Origin: JBAZUK01 sp041661445
GTDB lineage: Bacteria > Chlamydiota > Chlamydiia > Chlamydiales > SM23-39
Direction: 5' to 3'
DNA length: 64,000 bases
Assembly: GCA_041661445.1 (NCBI GenBank)
Contig: JBAZUK010000004.1
Location: forward strand, 1-64,000
The stretch's first letter is position 1, and every line of letters begins with the position of its first letter. Shown piece after piece: positions 55,141 through 62,895 of this stretch. The notes beneath the pieces were generated by a model that was given only the letters and a program-made list of their open reading frames with translations, searched no databases and was not told where the DNA came from. Both the position numbers and the translations under genes were made by a program.

Positions 55141-56007
55141 ATGGGAAATTTTTTCATACCAAGATTTAAAATAATTAAAGCTCAAAACTTGGACGATTTA
55201 ATTAAAAAGGCAATAAAATTTATTAAAAAAAGAGGAAAATATATTAACACAAGATCCGGATCATGTCAGCAGTCTTACGGTATTACATATGTTCTTTTGA
55301 ATTCCCGAAACAGAATACACTGGTTGCGATATCCAAATTCAATCAGATACCTAACTAGAGAGCTATTAGCATATTTTGACGGCAGCTTAAACATAAATGA
55401 CGGTCTTTTAGAAGCTTCTTCATTCTGGAAAAAAGTAGCAAATGACAAAGACTATATTTTTTCCAATTACGGGTATTATGTTTTTTATCAGAAAGTAAAA
55501 GATTATAAATCTCAATATGACTGGGCTTTGGAGAGATTATTGGAAAATCCCTATACACGAAGAGCTATGATCAATATCAATCAGGTATTTCATAAAATAA
55601 GTGATGTCAAAGATTTCCCATGTACTATTAGTCTTCATTTTTTTATTGTGGAAAATACTTTATATTGTTCAGTATTTGCCAGAAGTTCGGATATATACTA
55701 TGGGCTTCCGTACGATATTGGATTTTTTTCCTTTGTTCAAGAACTCCTTTATCAGAATTTAAAACAAAAAGATCCAATGCAGTTTTCGAATTTAAAACTC
55801 GGTCCCACTTTTATTAAAACTCTATTTACTCAAATTTATGATTTTTCTAGAGATAGAGTTTTAGAAATTTTGAATAAAAAGAAAGATAAGAAAATAATAG
55901 AAATAATGCCAGCTATTGATGATGCTGAGTTAGTTTTAAATGATATCTATAATCATTCAGCAAACTCTCAGGTCATGAAATGGATTTATGAAAAATGTAA
56001 TGTTTAA
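55141..56007 (+). CDS. Thymidylate-synthase-family protein, predicted cytidylate (hydroxy)methylase
   Basis: 288 residues with the thymidylate-synthase fold: ELLAYFDG near 74, ENPYTRR near 135-141, the catalytic cysteine Cys161 in DFPCTISLHFF, RSSD at 181-184, and GLPYDIGFFSF. Counting from Cys161, Arg181, Asp184 and Asp192 fall at exactly the spacing of E. coli TS Arg166, Asp169 and Asn177 (+20, +23, +31). Position 177 chooses the base: Asn for dUMP, Asp for dCMP in phage dCMP hydroxymethylase and in CMP hydroxymethylase. So this enzyme probably acts on cytidylate. The sugar-binding His-x-Tyr of TS is not conserved (GPTFIK). AGGA about 8 bases before the ATG. The upstream 60 residues match less well. 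Confidence 0.72.
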   Translation: MGNFFIPRFKIIKAQNLDDLIKKAIKFIKKRGKYINTRSGSCQQSYGITYVLLNSRNRIHWLRYPNSIRYLTRELLAYFDGSLNINDGLLEASSFWKKVANDKDYIFSNYGYYVFYQKVKDYKSQYDWALERLLENPYTRRAMININQVFHKISDVKDFPCTISLHFFIVENTLYCSVFARSSDIYYGLPYDIGFFSFVQELLYQNLKQKDPMQFSNLKLGPTFIKTLFTQIYDFSRDRVLEILNKKKDKKIIEIMPAIDDAELVLNDIYNHSANSQVMKWIYEKCNV

Positions 56008-56146
56008 AAAACTTTTTTAAAATCGATTCCAACATAAATAATTTAAATTGTTTTTGCTTTATTTTTTGACTTGTTTCAAGAATGTTAGGTACGAGTTGTA
56101 ATGTAATTAAAAATATTCATAAATTAAGTTAAAAAAACTAAAAATT

Positions 56147-56572
56147 TTAACTTTTTTCTTCATCAAAATAAAATGGGTCTGTTTCTTTTAGTTCAGGTAA
56201 ACTATTTAAATATTCGAATTGTTTCTTGCCTTTTTCTGTTATATCAAACCACACAATTTCATGAGGATATAATTCTCGATTTAAAGCATCCCATTTATTT
56301 TTTATTTCTATTAACGTTTCTTTTATTCCTTTATCCCAAATTTTAAAAGTATTATCTTTTTGTAAAGTTCCTGCAACAATTAGACCTTCTTCTAATAAAT
56401 TCTTTATTACATTCAAAGTAGTTTCTTTTAGCGAATTTAAGTCATTATATCGATAATATTCTTCTACAAAGTTGTAAATGTAATATAATGGGGTCCAATC
56501 TTCTAAGCACCATGTTAATGTTTTGACTTTAGTTTTTTCGAATGTTATATTCGTTTTTCGCGCATTTTCCAA
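56147..56572 (-). CDS. Small protein in the immunity array
   Basis: 141 residues, no signal or membrane segment. It has a hydrophobic/aromatic N-terminal pattern (TLTWCLEDWTPLYYIYN) and later NLLEEGLIVAGTL, and ends acidic. It starts 28 bases before the end of the 56545 immunity gene (overlap), so they are translated together. A degenerate copy of its start is present at 59690, next to other immunity genes, which ties it to the toxin locus. Probably an immunity protein, by context. Confidence 0.6.
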   Translation of the reverse strand: MENARKTNITFEKTKVKTLTWCLEDWTPLYYIYNFVEEYYRYNDLNSLKETTLNVIKNLLEEGLIVAGTLQKDNTFKIWDKGIKETLIEIKNKWDALNRELYPHEIVWFDITEKGKKQFEYLNSLPELKETDPFYFDEEKS

Positions 56573-56787
56573 AGTTTTTCTTTAGCTGTTATTAAAGTTT
56601 TTTCAAACTCAGAAAATTTAAATAGCCACATCTTTTTATTTTCAGGCGGATATATTTCAATCATTAAATTTTCAAAACCTTCTTCCTGTGTCAATATCGC
56701 TACGAATTGATCATCAAAGTATATTTCTGCACAAAGTTCTTCATAAGACAAATCACTTGATATAATAATCTTAAAATCATTCTTCAT
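56545..56787 (-). CDS. Immunity-like protein, paralogue of 59216 and 59451
   Basis: 80 residues. The pattern SDLSYEELCAEIYFDDQFVA, then LTQEEGFENLMIEIYPP and an ending FEKTLITAKEKLWKM matches the 82- and 73-residue genes downstream of the toxin: all share E.L.AEI.Y, a QE/QD turn, an I.IYP-like strand and a C-terminal AK..L helix. GAGGTAAT before the ATG. It is oriented away from the toxin and follows a short frame (56794) and a toxin-tip fragment (56910), so it may be the immunity gene of a lost toxin. Confidence 0.65.
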   Translation of the reverse strand: MKNDFKIIISSDLSYEELCAEIYFDDQFVAILTQEEGFENLMIEIYPPENKKMWLFKFSEFEKTLITAKEKLWKMREKRI

Positions 56788-56793
56788 ATTACC

Positions 56794-56904
56794 TCATTCA
56801 TTAGGTTGTAAAAAACCCATTAATTCATTTAATTCTTTTCGCTTAGGTTCAGTGGTTTTTAACATTTCTTTTAAGAGCTTGTTTAATTCAATCTTGGTAA
56901 TCAT
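56794..56904 (-). CDS. Small frame with strong ribosome-binding site
   Basis: 36 residues (MITKIELNKLLKEML ... ELMGFLQPNE), preceded by GGAGGAATAATAAAA, a strong Shine-Dalgarno, and followed after 6 bases by the immunity-like gene. Too short to name. It could be a translated leader peptide, an immunity fragment or a small antitoxin-like peptide. Confidence 0.4.
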   Translation of the reverse strand: MITKIELNKLLKEMLKTTEPKRKELNELMGFLQPNE

Positions 56905-56909
56905 TTTTA

Positions 56910-57086
56910 TTATTCCTCCATTTTAACTTCAATATATCTTGGAGATATTTTTTTATTAGATGGAAAAGTCGTAACAATTTTATTACTTTTAGCACCTTTA
57001 ACAATTATTAAATCGTATCCTTCTGAATAACCATATTTCGAAATTTCTTGCGATATTATTTTTTTAATACTAAATTCTTTTTTCTT
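56910..57086 (-). pseudogene. Orphan toxin C-terminal fragment
   Basis: An open frame of about 58 codons without a start codon, ending SPRYIEVKMEE. It reads GYSEGYDLIIVKGAKSNK and then IVTTFPSN, the layout of the last strands of RNase-type polymorphic toxin tips (hydrophobic strand, K/G turn, 'K.I.T.FP' end). It lies in the 5' flank of the intact toxin gene on the opposite strand, directly upstream of the small frame and immunity genes. So it looks like the surviving tip of a displaced toxin cassette. Confidence 0.5.
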
Positions 57087-57105
57087 TATTTAGCGGAGAG
57101 TTTAT

Positions 57106-59232
57106 ATGATAAGGCTTTTTAAAAAATCAAAGATCTTTGTGTTTTTAATTATTTTAATTAACACATCTTCACTAATCGCTTCACAAATCCCAGATACGAT
57201 ATCAACAACAACAACTGATTCGGATTTTCAAAAAACCGATATATTTAGCAAACTGTTTAATGAAGATGGGACTCTATCTTATAATGCAGTGATTAAATTT
57301 CTTGAAGATTTGGAAAATGAAAAATTACAAATTTGTTCTCAAGATGATTGGAATAAGATTGATGAATTTCTTGCATATTTAGCTAGACAAGGTATCATGC
57401 CAGATACTCCTGATGAAGAAAAAATTGCGATTGAAAATGATATCCAAGAAGATCTTCTTGGCTCTAATGATATAACATTTCAAAATGCTTTTTATTACTC
57501 TAATAGCTATCAAATTATACCAGCCATTTATTATGACCAAAGTTTAGTAATACTTCGAGCTAATTGGATATCACACAAATTAAAAAAAACAGCAAAATTT
57601 ATTAAAGAACATAAAAAAGCTATAATTATTGCTGCTGTTGTAGTTGTTGCTACTGTTGCGGTAGTAGCAACTGTTGTTGCTGCAACAACTACAGCAGCCG
57701 TTTCTGCTGCTGCAGCTACTGCTGCTGATTCTTATAATAATAAACCTAAAGAAGAAAACAAAGCAGAGCACTCTTCTATAGTACCAAATTCAGTTCTCAA
57801 TAATTCTCCAATTGCTCTTCCTGAACCTACTTTACAAAATGCTTTTGATAATCAATTTAACAACTTAAAAAACTCATTAACAAACAATTCCTTTGAATGG
57901 ACTCCAAATAATCAATTTTCATTCAATAATGATAACCAAAGAATCATCGGATCTGTTTTAGCTCATGAAGCTTTGAATAACATTCCAAATATACAAAGCT
58001 ATAATCCAGATCTAATTATTCAAGGCCATGGAAAAATTGATTATATATTCTCAACTTTTCAAACTCCTTTTTATGCAGATTATAAAAAAAACTCTAACAA
58101 TCAAGGAAGTTGGCAAAGTAATATATTTTATTATCAAGGGCAGGAAGCTTTAAAAACAAAAAACTATGACCAAGCTATAGATGACTTTGGAAAAGCTCTT
58201 GAAATCAATCCAAATAATCATGATATCTACTTAGATCGAGCTTATGCACATTTAGAAAGGGGAGATTTTAATCAAGCATTGTATGATTACAATAGTTATT
58301 CTGTAAATGAAAATATTGAACAAAAATCAATATCTCTAAGTGATAAAGCACGTTTATGCCAAATAGCTATTAAGGGAATGTCTAATGGTGCTATAAAATC
58401 GGGTAAAAAAACAATAGTTTATGCTGCTGAGGTCTTGCAAGATCCAATCAAAGCTGGAAAAGATATTTATAATGGCGTCAATAGTTTTGAAGATCGTTTA
58501 GTAAATTTGATATATGATTATATTTTACAACCAATAGAAACTACAAAGGAAATTTATAATGAAATTAGAGACACAAATGAATGGAAACAATTAAGAGATA
58601 CGTTATTTCCTGAGCTTGGAGATTTATTTGAAAGATGGGGTGGTCTTACTTTAGAAGAAAAAGTGGCAATGGGATCAAAAGTGTTTGGAGAATTTTGTAC
58701 GGATTTTGCGACATATGCAGCTGCTCCAGAACTTTTTGCTAAAGGAGTAAAAGGGACTAAAGAATTGGTAGAAATGGCTAAAAGTTTTGAAAGAGCAGAT
58801 AAGGCTGTTCTTTTAGAAGCTTTTGCAGGAACAGGAGGGGGTGGATCATTTCAAGAAATGGCTTATTCGAGCAGAATAAATGCGGGTACTATTGCTGCAT
58901 CAGAAAAATTAATAGAAGGTTTTAGTATTGAGAAATTAGCAGAGGCAGGTAAAGCTTTTGATAGAGAGGGATTAACCAAATCTGGTAGAGCTTTAGCAAA
59001 GCATGGTGGACGTGAACCCAGTGTTTTTCCTAAACCATTGGGAAATCCAGAGCAGATTAATTTGCAAGGACAAAAAATTTTAGAAAGTATTTTGAACAAT
59101 CCTAATAGCAAAATTATAAATCTTGGAGAAAAAGGATTTAAAATTTACGACCCTGAAGGTAAAGGATTGTTTTATTATAAAGATGGAACATTAAGAGGAT
59201 TTATAGAGGCACAATATGAACAAGAATTTTAA
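57106..59232 (+). CDS. Secreted TPR-containing polymorphic toxin
   Basis: 708 residues: an N-terminal signal peptide (MIRLFKKSKIFVFLIILI, cleavage near SLIAS), an Ala/Val-rich hydrophobic segment near 172-205 that could span a membrane, TPR repeats near 342-400 (YYQGQEALKTKNYDQAIDDF ... NPNNHDIYLDRAYAHLERGD), a helical region (470-600), and a C-terminal tip from about 620: GRALAKHGGREPSVFPK, GNPEQINLQGQKIL and DGTLRGFIEAQ. This tip recurs at the end of many bacterial polymorphic toxins and is thought to be an RNase. The immunity gene 59216 starts inside the toxin's last 17 bases, the classic toxin-immunity overlap. GGAGAG precedes the ATG. Confidence 0.72.
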   Translation: MIRLFKKSKIFVFLIILINTSSLIASQIPDTISTTTTDSDFQKTDIFSKLFNEDGTLSYNAVIKFLEDLENEKLQICSQDDWNKIDEFLAYLARQGIMPDTPDEEKIAIENDIQEDLLGSNDITFQNAFYYSNSYQIIPAIYYDQSLVILRANWISHKLKKTAKFIKEHKKAIIIAAVVVVATVAVVATVVAATTTAAVSAAAATAADSYNNKPKEENKAEHSSIVPNSVLNNSPIALPEPTLQNAFDNQFNNLKNSLTNNSFEWTPNNQFSFNNDNQRIIGSVLAHEALNNIPNIQSYNPDLIIQGHGKIDYIFSTFQTPFYADYKKNSNNQGSWQSNIFYYQGQEALKTKNYDQAIDDFGKALEINPNNHDIYLDRAYAHLERGDFNQALYDYNSYSVNENIEQKSISLSDKARLCQIAIKGMSNGAIKSGKKTIVYAAEVLQDPIKAGKDIYNGVNSFEDRLVNLIYDYILQPIETTKEIYNEIRDTNEWKQLRDTLFPELGDLFERWGGLTLEEKVAMGSKVFGEFCTDFATYAAAPELFAKGVKGTKELVEMAKSFERADKAVLLEAFAGTGGGGSFQEMAYSSRINAGTIAASEKLIEGFSIEKLAEAGKAFDREGLTKSGRALAKHGGREPSVFPKPLGNPEQINLQGQKILESILNNPNSKIINLGEKGFKIYDPEGKGLFYYKDGTLRGFIEAQYEQEF

Positions 59233-59464
59233 TTTAGAAATTTGTAGTGATTTGAATTATGAAGGATTGGTTGTTGATATTTCATATAAAAATGATCTTA
59301 TTGCTACTTTAAATCAAGACAAAGACATCGATAATATTGAAATTAAATTATATTCAATTAAAGTTGGGACTTCTTTAAAATTATCATATAAAGATTTTGT
59401 TGATGTTTTAGAAAAAGCAAAAAAATTACTCATCGAAATAAATAAAAAAAATGAGAAAATGTAG
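59216..59464 (+). CDS. Immunity protein 1 (putative)
   Basis: 82 residues, overlapping the toxin end by 17 bases. Pattern SDLNYEGLVVDISYKNDLIA and a C-terminal DVLEKAKKLLIEI helix as in 56545 and 59451. Cytoplasmic, small and acidic-basic mixed. Its position immediately after a toxin tip indicates an immunity role; specificity for this toxin is inferred. Confidence 0.68.
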   Translation: MNKNFNLEICSDLNYEGLVVDISYKNDLIATLNQDKDIDNIEIKLYSIKVGTSLKLSYKDFVDVLEKAKKLLIEINKKNEKM

Positions 59465-59672
59465 AATTACAGTTGTAAGTTTACCAGATAGAGAAAATCT
59501 TGTTGCAGAAATAAGCTACGATGGATTCCAATTTGCTGAAATTTCTCAAGAAACAGGTCAATTAATGATACAATTCTATAGACATCCTAATAAGGAATTC
59601 TGGGGATTTTCTTTGGAGGAATTTCAAAAAATTGTCGAAAAAGCCAAACAAAAATTAATTGAAATTGGTTAA
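59451..59672 (+). CDS. Immunity protein 2 (putative)
   Basis: 73 residues, overlapping gene 59216 by 14 bases. Same family: LVAEISYDGFQFAEISQET, then MIQFYRHPNKEFW and SLEEFQKIVEKAKQKLIEI. Two immunity paralogues next to one toxin suggest duplication, perhaps protecting against another strain's tip. Confidence 0.65.
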   Translation: MRKCRITVVSLPDRENLVAEISYDGFQFAEISQETGQLMIQFYRHPNKEFWGFSLEEFQKIVEKAKQKLIEIG

Positions 59673-59689
59673 ATTAAGATTACGAATAA

Positions 59690-59852
59690 GCGTTTGAAAA
59701 AACTAAAATTAAAACTTTAGCTTGGTATAATGAAGATTGGATTGACTCTAGATGATTTTTTTTTAATTATTCAAGGAGCTAAGGAAACTTTGATTAAATA
59801 TCATCAAAAAAAGCTTAAAATAAAGATAGAATTTTCGAAACTAATCAAATAA
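59690..59852 (+). pseudogene. Mosaic immunity-gene remnant
   Basis: Two overlapping frames. From 59690 a fragment reads FEKTKIKTLAWYNEDW, nearly identical to the N-terminus of the 56147 protein (FEKTKVKTLTWCLEDW). From 59730 to 59852 another frame reads LTLDDFFLIIQGAKETLIKY, matching the C-terminal helix of the 59451 family (FSLEEFQKIVEKAKQKLIEI). So the start of one family is joined to the end of the other, with frameshifts. Confidence 0.65.
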
Positions 59853-60191
59853 TTGCTCTAAATGTTTTAGATAGCTGTTGAAGTAATTCCAGATTTATTA
59901 AAAAAAATATTGTAAATCTAATTACTTCTATAAGCTTTGGAGCATCTAAAATTATTTATTCTTTAATAAAAAAAACTTTTGAAAGGATGAGTTACTATTA
60001 GATATGTTTATTAAAACATATGAGTCAGGTTTTAAAATCTCAAAAAGGGATTTTCATAAAAACAATTAGTAAAAATGAATATCTACCACTAAAAAATGCG
60101 CTTGTAACAAAAAAAAATAATTGATAGGTTTAAAAATGTATCTAAAAAAATTAATGTTTTATAAAAAAGAAATATTAAATAGAGCTTTTCA
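59853..60191 (+). other. Gap with a further short remnant
   Basis: A 339-base stretch with no intact gene. A 34-residue frame from 60020 to 60124 (SQVLKSQKGIFIKTISKNEY) has coding-like composition and may be another decayed immunity or toxin piece, but I cannot align it to a neighbour. Confidence 0.35.
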
Positions 60192-61454
60192 ATGGTCGGT
60201 GTTTTGTTAAACAAGAAACAAAAAAATGTAATTTTATCTGTAACCTTTGGAAATATCTTAGAATGGTTTGAGATTTATTCTTATGCTTATTTCGCTCCTA
60301 TTCTAGCAAAAGTTTTTTTTAATTTTCATTCAGAATTATCTAATTGGATTTGGGTTTTTGTGGCTTTTGGTGCAGGCTTTATAATGCGGCCATTAGGCGC
60401 GATTCTTTTTGGTTATTTTGGTGACTTAATCGGAAGAAAAAAAACATTTATTTGGTCGATAATAATAATGACTATGCCAACTTTTGTAATAGGAATTTTG
60501 CCAACATTTGCTCAAATAGGAATCTTAGCGCCTATTTCTCTGATTAGTTTAAGATTATTTCAATCTATTCCAGCAGCAGGGGAGTCGCCGGGTACTTTTT
60601 GTTTTTTATATGAAAATGCTAATTTAGATAACAAAAGATTCATGAGTAGTTGGGGTGCATTTGGTAACCAAATAGGAGCAATTTTAGGGTTAGCCGAATC
60701 TTTCTTTATGCATCAAATTTTTTCTGAAGAATTTTTGATGTCTTGGGGATGGAGGATTATATTTTGGTCAGGTGCAGCTATTGGATTGATTGGAGTATTT
60801 TTGAGACACAAATTGCATGAGACTCCATTGTTTTTACAATTAGAAAAGTCCAATAAATTGACACTAAATACACTAGGAAGAGTAATAAGAAATCATAAAA
60901 AAACTATTGGAATTGGAACTGCATATGGTGTTATTAATGCATCAACTTTTTATTTAATTGCAACCTACATACCAACATATTTTAACATAACGATCGGTAT
61001 AAGTTCACAAATCAATGCTATTATTTCTTTTTCCATATTATTCATAACAACAATTTTATTGCCAGTATTTGGAATTATAGGTGATAAGTTTAGTAATAGA
61101 AAAATTATGATTAGCAGTGCTTTAATGATAATATTTTTGTTATACCCACTTTATCTTGCTATTGACAATAAAAATTTACTTTTAATAGGAATAATTGGAT
61201 TCTTAAGTATATTTCCAATCACTTGTATAACTGCTTTAATTCCCTATTTACTAGCTGACTTATTTCCAACCAACATTAGATTTACTGGTGTTGGCTTAGC
61301 ATTTAATTTAGCTGATGGAATTGTGGGAGGATTTACTCCTGCAATATCACTAATACTTTTGAAATATGTTCCGAATGAAGCTGCTTTTTGTTGGTTTATA
61401 TTAATTTGTTCAATTGTATCGTTACATTTTTATTACAAAAAGATAAAAGATTAG
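60192..61454 (+). CDS. MFS transporter, ProP/metabolite:H+ symporter type
   Basis: 420 residues with 12 TM segments. The N-terminal motif GNILEWFEIYSYAYFAPILA and the TM2-3 loop GYFGDLIGRKKTF are characteristic of the metabolite:H+ symporter group (proline/betaine ProP, citrate, shikimate), and RLFQSIPAAGESPG matches the following conserved segment. The ligand cannot be deduced. Its end overlaps the convergent methyltransferase gene by 4 bases. Confidence 0.85.
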   Translation: MVGVLLNKKQKNVILSVTFGNILEWFEIYSYAYFAPILAKVFFNFHSELSNWIWVFVAFGAGFIMRPLGAILFGYFGDLIGRKKTFIWSIIIMTMPTFVIGILPTFAQIGILAPISLISLRLFQSIPAAGESPGTFCFLYENANLDNKRFMSSWGAFGNQIGAILGLAESFFMHQIFSEEFLMSWGWRIIFWSGAAIGLIGVFLRHKLHETPLFLQLEKSNKLTLNTLGRVIRNHKKTIGIGTAYGVINASTFYLIATYIPTYFNITIGISSQINAIISFSILFITTILLPVFGIIGDKFSNRKIMISSALMIIFLLYPLYLAIDNKNLLLIGIIGFLSIFPITCITALIPYLLADLFPTNIRFTGVGLAFNLADGIVGGFTPAISLILLKYVPNEAAFCWFILICSIVSLHFYYKKIKD

Positions 61455-62248
61455 ATTTTTTTAGCAATAATATCTAATCTCGAGAATTTGAAACAGACAT
61501 TTCCATTTGGTAAAATTGGTTCTATTTCCAAATATCGTTCAATAATTTGATTAAAAAAAATAGCTTTTAGGTGTTCTGGCAACACTTGCAAATAAGAAAA
61601 CCATTGCAAAACATACTTTTCAAAACATCCTCTTGTTGGAAAAATTACTTTTTGAATTTTATCTGAAAAGCTAATTAGTAAAAAGTTGTTGTTCATAAGA
61701 AAATGTTCAAGTTTATCTTTTTCAGGAAAGTGCCAGTTTGGAGAAAATGTTCTAAAGTACGAAGACCAGTCGTTTGAAGAAACATTTTCTGCAATTGATT
61801 GTTCTAAAGCAGAAGAAATTCCAAGAGGAATTGTTGCAACAAGATGACCAGACGATTTTAAGCTTTTATACGATCTTTTAAAGAAATCATTTTGATCTGA
61901 AAGCCATTGTAAGGCGAAAGAAGAAAAAATTACATCAAACTCACACACATAATCTAATTTTTTTGCGTCTTTAACTAAAAATGATAAATTTTCAAAGATT
62001 TTTTTTGGAAAATTTTGTTGGGCAAAATTAATCATTTCATGTGAAATATCTATTCCTAGTATGGAGCCAAGTCTAACATTGCTAGCAATTTTTGCAGTAA
62101 TTTTTCCATCTCCACATCCAACATCAAGGATTTTTTCATTACCTTTAAATTGAAAATTTTGCAAAAGTTGATTCGTTGCTTCATATTGTATTGAGGAATT
62201 TTTATGATATTCTTCCGCATCCCAAATATGATTGGTAAAAAGGTTCAT
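61451..62248 (-). CDS. Class I SAM-dependent methyltransferase
   Basis: 265 residues with motif I ILDVGCGDGKI near 42, an acidic residue in ILGIDIS near 63, and SFALQWL, SGHLVATIP further on. The layout resembles trans-aconitate methyltransferase (Tam) / BioC-like small-molecule O-methyltransferases. Its ATG overlaps the preceding gene's stop by one base (TAATG), so it is translationally coupled to the acetyltransferase. It is the third gene of the operon; a substrate made by genes 1 and 2 would be a natural guess but is not shown. Confidence 0.78.
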   Translation of the reverse strand: MNLFTNHIWDAEEYHKNSSIQYEATNQLLQNFQFKGNEKILDVGCGDGKITAKIASNVRLGSILGIDISHEMINFAQQNFPKKIFENLSFLVKDAKKLDYVCEFDVIFSSFALQWLSDQNDFFKRSYKSLKSSGHLVATIPLGISSALEQSIAENVSSNDWSSYFRTFSPNWHFPEKDKLEHFLMNNNFLLISFSDKIQKVIFPTRGCFEKYVLQWFSYLQVLPEHLKAIFFNQIIERYLEIEPILPNGNVCFKFSRLDIIAKKI

Positions 62249-62895
62249 TATTTAAGACCTATTTTAAGATTTTTAATTTCTAAAGAAGCAGGAGAATATG
62301 AATACCAAAATCTTGGTTGACCAAAACGTTTTTGAATTTTATCAAGGTTCATACCAATTTTTAAAAGGAGTTTATTAGAAGCTATATTTTGAGGATGGGC
62401 TGTAGCGATAATTTTGTAAATAGGAAGTTCGATGCATTTTAGAGATTTATTTTGATTTATCTCATCGATATATTCAGTTAATATGGCTTTCAAAGCTTCA
62501 GTTCCTAATCCCTGATTGTGAAATTGTTCATTTAAAATAAAACCGACTTCCGCAATCCCTAAATGCTTTGTAGGAACAAGATCAATTTGACCTATGAAAG
62601 ACATAGAGTCTTTTAAAAAAATTGAAAATAGACCAAAAGGTTTTCCAGCTAAAAAATATTTTCGACCTTTTTTATCTATGATTTTTTTTACTTCTTCTCC
62701 ATTTCTTGGCTTGCCATGATCAAAAAATTTTGTGATCTTTTCATCACCATACAATGATATACAATCATTAAAATCTTCATTTTCATATGAACGAATGAGT
62801 AATCTCTGGGTTTCAATCGTTATAAATAAGCCAGAAAAATCTATTTCTATATTAATTTGAGTTTTATATAAAGAATTTTTAATGGCTAGTGGCAT
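62248..62895 (-). CDS. GNAT-family N-acetyltransferase (RimJ/RimL-like)
   Basis: 215 residues with the GNAT pattern: TQRLLIRSYENEDFND near residue 29, IGQIDLVP, EVGFILNEQFHNQGLGTEAL (acetyl-CoA binding Q/G-x-x-G loop near 118-130) and IIATAHPQNIASNKLL. RimJ/RimL-type enzymes acetylate alpha-amines or antibiotics. It overlaps both neighbours (10 bases with the unknown gene upstream, 1 base with the methyltransferase). Confidence 0.85.
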   Translation of the reverse strand: MPLAIKNSLYKTQINIEIDFSGLFITIETQRLLIRSYENEDFNDCISLYGDEKITKFFDHGKPRNGEEVKKIIDKKGRKYFLAGKPFGLFSIFLKDSMSFIGQIDLVPTKHLGIAEVGFILNEQFHNQGLGTEALKAILTEYIDEINQNKSLKCIELPIYKIIATAHPQNIASNKLLLKIGMNLDKIQKRFGQPRFWYSYSPASLEIKNLKIGLK

